From contig JAWXAN010000027.1 in assembly GCA_034439475.1 (NCBI GenBank), forward strand, positions 1 through 53,617: 53,617 nucleotides of DNA, in the 5' to 3' direction. The translations under genes and the position numbers were made by a program. Position 1 is the stretch's first letter. Each line of letters starts with the position of its first letter. Origin of the DNA: Candidatus Zixiibacteriota bacterium (GTDB lineage Bacteria; Zixibacteria; MSB-5A5; GN15; FEB-12). A model generated the notes under the pieces. The model saw nothing but the letters and a program-made list of their open reading frames with translations, made no database searches and was not told the origin of the DNA. Below, piece by piece: positions 47,719 through 53,617 of this stretch.

Positions 47719-48984
47719 TCAGCCGACAACGAGCTTCCCTTTTTTAATTACTTTGGTCACCAAATTCACTCCGTAATGATAGGGAAGTTCGCGATAATCC
47801 GCCATATCCCAGAGCACAATATCGGCCTGCTTGCCGGAGACAATCTGGCCGATAGTTTTCTCCCGATTTATTGAAACCGCGGCATTGACTGTGACCGCTG
47901 AAATTGTTTCCGCCGCAGTCAGTTTCATATGTATTGCCGCCAACGACATAACCATTGGCAATGACTCAGTGCAGCTTGAGCCCGGATTGCAGTCTGTCGA
48001 CAGGGCGATAACAACACCGGACTCGATCATTTTTCTTGCTGGAGCGTAATGGCGTCCGCCGAGCGAAAATGATGTTCCGGGCAAAAGCACAGCCGAAGTT
48101 CCACTACTCGCAAGTGCCTGTATGCCGTTCTCTGAGATAAACATCAGATGATCTGCGCTGACGGCGCCCATTGATGCGGCGAGTTCCGCACCGCCGGTCG
48201 ATGCGAGTTCATCGGCATGGAAGCGAAGTTTCAACCCCGCGCTTTGGGCGGTTTGTTGAATGAGGCGCGACTCTTCGATACTAAATACCCCCTCTTCACA
48301 AAATATATCTGAAAACTCCGCGAGGTTAGCCTCAACCACAGCCGGTATCATTTCGTTGAGAATTAAATCTATATATCCTTTGCGGTCGTTGCGGTATTCA
48401 TCGGGGAATTCATGCGCTCCCAAAAAAGTCGAGACCGTTTCCATCGGATGATGATTTCTCAGTTCGCGAATGACTTCGAGAGACTTTATCTCAGCTTCCG
48501 TTGACAAGCCATAACCGGATTTTGCTTCGATAGTCGTCACCCCATGCGCCAGAAGCCGGTCTAATCGCTTTTTTGCTTTCTGAAACAGAACTTCTGATGA
48601 TGTCACGCGAAGGTCCCGCACCGATGATCTGATTCCGCCGCCGGATTCGGCAATTTCCATATATGTTTTGCCCTGGGTTCGCATTTCAAATTCCCTCTCA
48701 CGCGTGGCCGAGAAAATGGGATGGGTGTGGGCATCGATAAAACCCGGTGTGACCACACATCCGCCAGCATCGATTACCCGGCATCCGAACGCAAGCGGCG
48801 AACGTCGTTCTATTTCATCTGAATCACCCACCGAGACAATTTCTTCGCCTGCGGCGGTAATGCCGGCATTTGTGATCAGCCCAAGATCATTCATTGCCTT
48901 GCCCTGCCGCGGAACATCGCCGGCCATTGTGACCAGTTGTCCGATGTTCTTTATAAGTAGAGTCGCTTTCTTATTTACATGCAT
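47719..48984 (-). CDS. hutI: Imidazolonepropionase
   Basis: An amidohydrolase of 421 residues with the metal site HTHPIF following TPGFIDA, the KSGYGL and FHADE motifs, and DCNPGS near the C-terminus, as in HutI. It opens the imidazolone ring of 4-imidazolone-5-propionate to N-formimino-glutamate, the third step of histidine breakdown. It is next to urocanase, 79 bases away. Confidence 0.95.
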   Translation of the reverse strand: MHVNKKATLLIKNIGQLVTMAGDVPRQGKAMNDLGLITNAGITAAGEEIVSVGDSDEIERRSPLAFGCRVIDAGGCVVTPGFIDAHTHPIFSATREREFEMRTQGKTYMEIAESGGGIRSSVRDLRVTSSEVLFQKAKKRLDRLLAHGVTTIEAKSGYGLSTEAEIKSLEVIRELRNHHPMETVSTFLGAHEFPDEYRNDRKGYIDLILNEMIPAVVEANLAEFSDIFCEEGVFSIEESRLIQQTAQSAGLKLRFHADELASTGGAELAASMGAVSADHLMFISENGIQALASSGTSAVLLPGTSFSLGGRHYAPARKMIESGVVIALSTDCNPGSSCTESLPMVMSLAAIHMKLTAAETISAVTVNAAVSINREKTIGQIVSGKQADIVLWDMADYRELPYHYGVNLVTKVIKKGKLVVG

Positions 48985-49063
48985 TGTTATAGTGATTTTG
49001 TAGGCGTCTCATCGTGACGTTGAATGATTCAGGTATGCGAGACTTAGCGTTACATCATGGAAC

Positions 49064-50719
49064 TCATTTTTTCGCCATCGGAATCTTTACTTTATTGTCT
49101 TTGGCGAACTTGGTGGCATCGTCATACCCTGCATCGGCATGACGAATAATTCCGGTGCCCGGATCGTTGGTCAGAACGCGATTCAATCGAAGTGACATCT
49201 CTTTTGAGCCATCGGCGACAATCACCATCCCGGCATGAATCGAATTGCCAATGCCGACTCCGCCTCCATGGTGGATCGACACCCATGACGCGCCTGAGGC
49301 AGTATTGAGCATGGCGTTGAGCAGCGGCCAGTCGGCGATAGCATCCGAGCCGTCTTTCATGGCTTCGGTTTCCCTATAAGGCGAAGCAACTGAGCCACAG
49401 TCGAGATGGTCGCGGCCAATGACCATCGGCGCGCTAATTTTGCCCTTCTTAATGTAGCTGTTGATTATTTCCCCGAACTTTGCCCGTTCGCCATATCCAA
49501 GCCAACAGACCCGGGCAGGTAGACCTTGAAAGGGAACTTTTTCGCGGGCTTTTTTGATCCACCTCACAAGCGGCTTATTGTAGGAGAACTCTTTGAGAAT
49601 AATGTCATCTGTTATGGCAATGTCTTTAGGGTCTCCCGAGAGTGCAACCCACCTGAACGGCCCTTTCCCTTCGCAGAAAAGCGGCCGTATATATTCCGGC
49701 ACAAAGCCGGGAAACGAGAATGCTGTTTTCAGTCCGCCGAGCTCAGCTTGGCCGCGAAGGTTATTTCCGTAATCAAAAACAATCGAGCCGGCTTTCTGAA
49801 ACTTTATCATGGCATCGCAGTGTTTGGCCATCGATTCGAACGAGCGCGCGATATACCCTTTGGCATCAACTGTGCGAAGGCGTATTGCTTCGGCTACGGT
49901 CAGTCCTTCTGGGATGTATCCATTGAGTTCATCATGGGCCGATGTCTGGTCTGTCACAATATCGGGAATAATCCCCCTGCGGAATATCTCAGGAAAAACC
50001 TCGGCGCAATTGCCGACCAGCCCTATAGAAATAGGGACGCCGGATTTTGTCTGCTCTTTTATGAGCTTAAGGGCCTTATCGAGCGTTTTGATTTTGATGT
50101 CGCAGTAGCCGATTTTGACTCGTCGGTCGATGCGGGCTTCATCAATTTCGACAACCAGCGCCGACGCGTTATTGAGTGTCGCCGCCAAAGGCTGGGCGCC
50201 GCCCATCCCTCCCATGCCGCCGGTCAAAATCCATTTTCCGGTCAAATCGCCGTTGAAATGCTTGTCAGCGGCGGCGGCGATCGTCTCATAGGTGCCTTGG
50301 ATGATCCCCTGTGTGCCTATATACATCCAGGACCCGGCTGTCATTTGGCCGTACATAATAAGTCCAAGCTTCTCGAGCTGGCGGAATTTCTCCCATGTCG
50401 CCCAGTGCGGCACAAGATGAGAATTGGCGAGAAGCACTCGCGGAGCATATTCATGGGTCTGAAATACGCCTACCGGTTTTCCCGATTGGATTAATAGTGT
50501 TTCATCATTTTTGAGTGACTTCAGCGAGCGGACAATGGCCTCATAACAATCCCAGTTACGTGCCGCTTTGCCAGACCCGCCGTAGACGATTAGTTCCTGT
50601 GGTTTTTCTGCAACCTCGGCATCGAGATTGTTATTGAGCATTCGGAGGGCGGCTTCCTGGTGCCACCCGAGGCAGGATAGTTTCAATCCGTGCGCCGCAG
50701 AAACGGCTTTGGCTTTCAT
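49064..50719 (-). CDS. hutU: Urocanate hydratase
   Basis: From the ATG at 50719 the protein has 551 residues, the usual urocanase length. Motifs: [24 protein letters not shown]-like [13 protein letters not shown], the NAD loop [15 protein letters not shown], and [14 protein letters not shown] with the catalytic Cys. It hydrates urocanate to imidazolonepropionate, second step of histidine degradation. The frame stays open for another 67 codons upstream without an ATG, only a TTG at 50920, and this contains plausible residues ([20 protein letters not shown]). HutH (histidine ammonia-lyase) is not in the window. Confidence 0.95.
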   Translation of the reverse strand: MKAKAVSAAHGLKLSCLGWHQEAALRMLNNNLDAEVAEKPQELIVYGGSGKAARNWDCYEAIVRSLKSLKNDETLLIQSGKPVGVFQTHEYAPRVLLANSHLVPHWATWEKFRQLEKLGLIMYGQMTAGSWMYIGTQGIIQGTYETIAAAADKHFNGDLTGKWILTGGMGGMGGAQPLAATLNNASALVVEIDEARIDRRVKIGYCDIKIKTLDKALKLIKEQTKSGVPISIGLVGNCAEVFPEIFRRGIIPDIVTDQTSAHDELNGYIPEGLTVAEAIRLRTVDAKGYIARSFESMAKHCDAMIKFQKAGSIVFDYGNNLRGQAELGGLKTAFSFPGFVPEYIRPLFCEGKGPFRWVALSGDPKDIAITDDIILKEFSYNKPLVRWIKKAREKVPFQGLPARVCWLGYGERAKFGEIINSYIKKGKISAPMVIGRDHLDCGSVASPYRETEAMKDGSDAIADWPLLNAMLNTASGASWVSIHHGGGVGIGNSIHAGMVIVADGSKEMSLRLNRVLTNDPGTGIIRHADAGYDDATKFAKDNKVKIPMAKK

Positions 50720-51136
50720 CGAGTTACCTGCATACAAGCGGGCAATATACTTGTCGCATGCGCGATAGTCAAACGCTGAGTTTGGAGGGGGGAATGGATA
50801 ATAGTTGCTTTGGATTCTCACGAGAACAGTTTGTGGGATGACTTCTCTGAAAATTTCAAACGAATGACTTGACAACAGGTCAAGAATAAGCTTGCTTGTT
50901 TCTATTATCAAGAATGTCAACTGAAAGCTAAGGCAACTGTGATCATGGTTTTGTCAAGAGAGAAGCTCGCTAAATCGAGGACTCTTCTCTTTATTGCCCC
51001 CCCCCCGCGATAAATCGCTCTTTTCTCGGCTTTCAAGAATCTGTCGATTCGCGACCGACTTTCATCGAGAATCATTCTTTTCACATACCGAATCTATGTC
51101 AATTGGCAAGCGCGAACTCTTCACAGGGAGGGCAGC
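50720..51136. promoter_or_regulatory. Divergent region between hutU and thioredoxin-like gene, with a C10 tract
   Basis: The 417-base region is mostly the in-frame extension of hutU on its proximal side. Around 50997-51006 there is a run of ten C residues (ten G on the other strand), followed by GCGATAAATCGC, a short palindrome. Such tracts in promoters can vary in length. No clear promoter was found. Confidence 0.4.
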
Positions 51137-51745
51137 TTGATCCAGCATAAGAATCAAAGTCCACGAGCAGGCCACCGAATACTCTCGGTTTCGCTCGTTA
51201 TCCTGTTGGCATCAGCGCTCGCCTATTTCGGCGGTACTTTTGCAGGGGGTATCATTAACAATCAAAAAGAGGCCGAGGTCGCGGCTGAAAGTCAGACCGA
51301 ACGTGAATTATTTGCTAAACAGCTCTTGGAGCGTATGGGCACACTTTCGGTCGGCGATACCCTGCCTGATTTCGAGTTTGATGCCACCGATGACCATCAT
51401 TTCATGCTATCGGATCTGATTGTAGGCAATACGATTATCACCTATGTCGAGCCCACTTGTAATTCCTGTCATGGCCAGCTTCTGATGATCGATTCGCTGA
51501 TAAAAAGTAACCAGTTGTCGCCGGAGCGGATAATTATGATTGCAACAGGAGATTTTGAGGCGACCAAATTCATCCATGAAGAATCGAATTTCTCGTTTCG
51601 GATACTCAATGACCATCAGAGGGAAATCGGTCAGAAATATAAAATCTCTACATACCCGTTTAATATATATATTGACTCATCCAGAGAGATCACCGCTCTT
51701 CACCCGTACGCGCTTAGAAGGGAGGAGATCATCTCTGTTCGGTAG
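51137..51745 (+). CDS. Membrane-anchored thioredoxin-like (TlpA/redoxin) protein
   Basis: A protein of 202 residues starting at TTG with GGGAGG nearby. An N-terminal transmembrane segment (LSVSLVILLASALAYFGG) anchors the protein to the inner membrane. The rest is a thioredoxin fold of the peroxiredoxin/TlpA type with VGDTLPDFEF, the redox motif PTCNSC (CxxC), and the cis-Pro loop in STYPFNIYI. It may reduce disulfides in periplasmic proteins or assist cytochrome c assembly. It is followed by the Cys-rich peptide gene on the same strand. Confidence 0.85.
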   Translation: MIQHKNQSPRAGHRILSVSLVILLASALAYFGGTFAGGIINNQKEAEVAAESQTERELFAKQLLERMGTLSVGDTLPDFEFDATDDHHFMLSDLIVGNTIITYVEPTCNSCHGQLLMIDSLIKSNQLSPERIIMIATGDFEATKFIHEESNFSFRILNDHQREIGQKYKISTYPFNIYIDSSREITALHPYALRREEIISVR

Positions 51746-51821
51746 TTTCAGTTGATAGTTCGTTTATGTCGAAACGAGTGTTCCCATCTGTTGTGGAACA
51801 CCACACAATGGAAGTGTTACT

Positions 51822-52090
51822 ATGTTTACAAAACAATTACTCGGAGTCATTGGACTAGTATCATTATTTATGTTCATCTTTGCCATGGCATTTACTGTGG
51901 CGGCTCCGGCCTTCGCAGGCCCTGAACCGCCGCCGGGTGAATTTTGTTGTTATATCATGGCTGCGATGATCCTACGTATTGGTCTTGCGAGGGTTGGTTG
52001 CAACTGCACACTAATATCTGCGTCAATAATCCTCCGCAGCCCCCGCCCGCCAATTGTCTCACGCGGTGTCGTACCTGCCCGCCGATTTGA
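51822..52090 (+). pseudogene. Cys-rich secreted peptide gene, probably frameshifted
   Basis: The frame from 51822 begins with a clean signal peptide (LLGVIGLVSLFMFIFAMAF, then AAPAFAGPEPPPGE), then becomes unnatural (CCYIMAAMILRIGLARVG). From about 51955 the frame one base earlier reads HGCDDPTYWSCEGWLQLH, then TNICVNNPPQPPPANC and LTRCRTCPPI and stops at 52090. This second part has five to six Cys in a patterned array with Pro, like a disulfide-rich secreted peptide. A one-base deletion, or a programmed shift, between 51940 and 51960 would join them into an ~89-residue product. Ribosome site GGAAG is present. Confidence 0.6.
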
Positions 52091-52153
52091 ACAATTGATG
52101 GATCCTCATATCAAGCTATGTCGCTAGGCAAGGTTTCCTGGCGGCATAATTTT

Positions 52154-52181
52154 GCTGTCGGGCGCATTCGCGCTCGACAGC
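52154..52181. repeat. Strong hairpin after the Cys-rich peptide gene
   Basis: GCTGTCGGGCGC pairs with GCGCTCGACAGC (loop ATTC), a 12-bp stem with a single G-U. There is no T tract on either side, so an intrinsic terminator is not proven; it may stabilise the mRNA end. Confidence 0.6.
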
Positions 52182-52309
52182 ACTAAGTTAATGAGTGGCG
52201 ATGAACGCAATACACTATTTTCGCCCATGTACGTCTCAATGATGTATGATGCGATAATATGTGCTCACTCATCAAGATGGACCAAATGTCGTCGGAGATT
52301 GTGATTTCA

Positions 52310-53617
52310 ATGCTCAGAACAGTATTCCTCGTCTCAGTCATAGCAATAACCACCTTCACGATCTCTACCGCTCAAGACAGTTCAGCTTATATTTACGGTC
52401 TGCAAACGAATAACAAATTGAAGATGCTGTTCTACAATATGGGCGTGTTCTATCAAGTGCCTCATGATATCGTTCTTGACCCGTTAACCGGGCTTCATCA
52501 TAAAATATTTACTTATCCACCTGAGAGCGGTGGGTCATATCTTGCCGGTCATATCACAATTGGCGGCATCGTCAATAGTGATACGCTCAGTACACGTTTT
52601 GGATCATTCGAACTTACGACTGATCCTTCAACCTTTGGATATTTTGGCTATCAAACCAAAGATAACCGGCAGAGTTACTACTCGCACGAGGCCCGCTCAG
52701 AGCTTGATCTTGTCTGCCAGTATCTTGATACAGTAATCAAGACACCGTTCTCGTCACGTTTTCCCTTCTATCCAGAAAACAAACATACCCCGCTCAATAT
52801 CAAAATACGCCAGCGGTCGATGGCTTGGTCTAGCCCCCCCGTCGATGATTTTATCCTCGTCAGCTATGAACTTGAAAATATCGGCAAGCAAACGATTGAA
52901 CAGGTCTTTGTCGGACTCGGGGGCAATCATTCGAGCAATTTTAATCCGTCTGACTCTAATCCTGGATGCTACGTCGGTCATCTCAAAGACTGGCCTTCTA
53001 TTGATGGTTGCAACTATCGGGACACAGTCGGGATCTCTTATATCATCGACACCGACGGCAGGTTCAGTAACGGAGAATGGAGTGATATAACTCCGAAGGC
53101 GGGCGTCGGAATGCGACTTTTAGAAGCGCCAAGCGATGCCAAACGACGCAATTACAATTGGTGGACGCCAGCTCAACTTCACTTCGGGTCAATGGCTTTA
53201 GAGCTTCCGTGGGGTCCGCGCCAATTTGCGCAGCCCGGAGAACGGTTTCGGGATTTTGGTCATGGCCTCGGCTTTCCTTATTACGATAACAATTATTACT
53301 ATCTTATGAGCAAACGCGAATTTGACTACGATCAGATGTTTGCCGCGGTCGACCATACAGCAGAAGGCTTTCTGCCGCCTCATGGCGGTGCTGTCTCGTT
53401 TGCAACTAATAGTAATGCCAGAAATAATGCTGAATTCGTCTACAGCTTCGGCTCTTTTGATCTGCCTCCCGGCGCTAGGGCTGAATTCACCATAGCAATT
53501 GTCGCTGGTGATTCAATCCATGTCAATCCCGATGATTACAAAAATCTCTTTGATCCGGCTAATCCGACACCATACTATAATTCTTTAGACTTCTCACAGC
53601 TTGCCAACAATGCCCGG
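52310..53617 (+). CDS. Secreted protein of unknown function, 3' end outside window
   Basis: The frame from 52310 is open to the end of the window (436 residues visible). A signal peptide (TVFLVSVIAITTFTISTAQ) precedes a beta-rich region with many aromatics, e.g. YIYGLQTNNKLKMLFYN, FILVSYELENIG and FDLPPGARAEFTIAIVAGD. The segment SYELENIGKQTIEQVFVG looks like an Ig-like or galactose-binding-like fold, found in many FCB secreted proteins in which a C-terminal sorting domain follows. In-frame ATGs at 52259 and 52277 are alternatives; GGAG at about 52294 suits 52310. Confidence 0.65.
   Translation, partial: MLRTVFLVSVIAITTFTISTAQDSSAYIYGLQTNNKLKMLFYNMGVFYQVPHDIVLDPLTGLHHKIFTYPPESGGSYLAGHITIGGIVNSDTLSTRFGSFELTTDPSTFGYFGYQTKDNRQSYYSHEARSELDLVCQYLDTVIKTPFSSRFPFYPENKHTPLNIKIRQRSMAWSSPPVDDFILVSYELENIGKQTIEQVFVGLGGNHSSNFNPSDSNPGCYVGHLKDWPSIDGCNYRDTVGISYIIDTDGRFSNGEWSDITPKAGVGMRLLEAPSDAKRRNYNWWTPAQLHFGSMALELPWGPRQFAQPGERFRDFGHGLGFPYYDNNYYYLMSKREFDYDQMFAAVDHTAEGFLPPHGGAVSFATNSNARNNAEFVYSFGSFDLPPGARAEFTIAIVAGDSIHVNPDDYKNLFDPANPTPYYNSLDFSQLANNAR

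Noticed and set aside
49526-50494. A 322-residue open frame opposite hutU
   Set aside because: It lies entirely within the coding sequence of urocanase, whose motifs are beyond doubt, and has an unnatural composition.

Overview
The window looks like a chromosomal segment of an uncultured FCB-group bacterium, most likely Zixibacteria or a close relative. This is an inference from protein style: two dockerin-like calcium repeats of the form DVSDLxxLIDFLF, a C-terminal sorting domain of the QNFPNPFNP / SGIYLY type, a PorV/PorQ-like outer-membrane protein, several lipoproteins, a type IV pilin and an LptE-like lipoprotein (Gram-negative envelope). There is no rRNA, prophage or CRISPR array. Genes are tightly packed, mostly on the minus strand in the first two thirds, with short palindromic dispersed repeats in the gaps.

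Layout. (1) 430-5549: a secreted beta-propeller-like protein with a sorting domain, divergent from a secreted coiled-coil/DUF4097-like protein. (2) 5626-11212, minus: a compact set of four genes: a lipoprotein built from about 13 GxDxY repeats, a HEAT-repeat protein, a DEDD exonuclease with TPR-like tail and an HDOD protein. (3) 11354-13695, minus: a type IV pilin with a textbook sigma-54 promoter and its own terminator, next to an NtrC/PilR-type activator. (4) 13847-15490, plus: a URO-D-family protein, a free-methionine-(R)-sulfoxide reductase and a hidden 50-residue membrane protein.

(5) 15503-26865, minus: a propionyl-CoA/methylmalonyl-CoA operon of eleven genes. In transcription order it encodes a mutase large subunit paralogue, a B12-binding subunit, an acyl-CoA dehydrogenase, an MBL-fold hydrolase, carboxyltransferase, an Mrr-type nuclease, biotin carboxylase, biotin carrier, a second mutase large subunit, a lipoprotein and methylmalonyl-CoA epimerase. 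Together these could carboxylate propionyl-CoA, epimerise methylmalonyl-CoA and convert it to succinyl-CoA. The mutase chaperone MeaB lies a little further along (29752-30690), beyond two membrane glycosyltransferase-like genes. (6) 29752-35584, minus: meaB, recJ, RNase P RNA, guaB, a zinc-ribbon coiled-coil protein and two tRNAs with a clear sigma-70 promoter and terminator.

(7) 35803-37055: a scar of foreign DNA containing a truncated GH1 beta-glucosidase, a GC-rich fragment with an attC-like motif and a broken IS3-family element. (8) 37108-46396, plus: PorV-like protein, two lipoproteins, a rhodanese, YifB/ComM, a secreted protein with dockerin repeats and a caspase-like His/Cys pair, and a GAF-GAF-SpoIIE phosphatase. 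(9) 46496-50719: a frameshifted membrane-protein pseudogene, then lptE-like, hutI and hutU on the minus strand. (10) 51137-end, plus: a membrane-anchored thioredoxin-like protein, a probably frameshifted Cys-rich secreted peptide and the start of a secreted protein that runs off the window.

The best leads are the caspase-like dockerin protein, the GxDxY-repeat lipoprotein operon, the Mrr nuclease wired into the carboxylase operon together with the second mutase (Tyr to Phe at a substrate-contact position), and the mirrored 24-base insertions inside the IS3 transposase.
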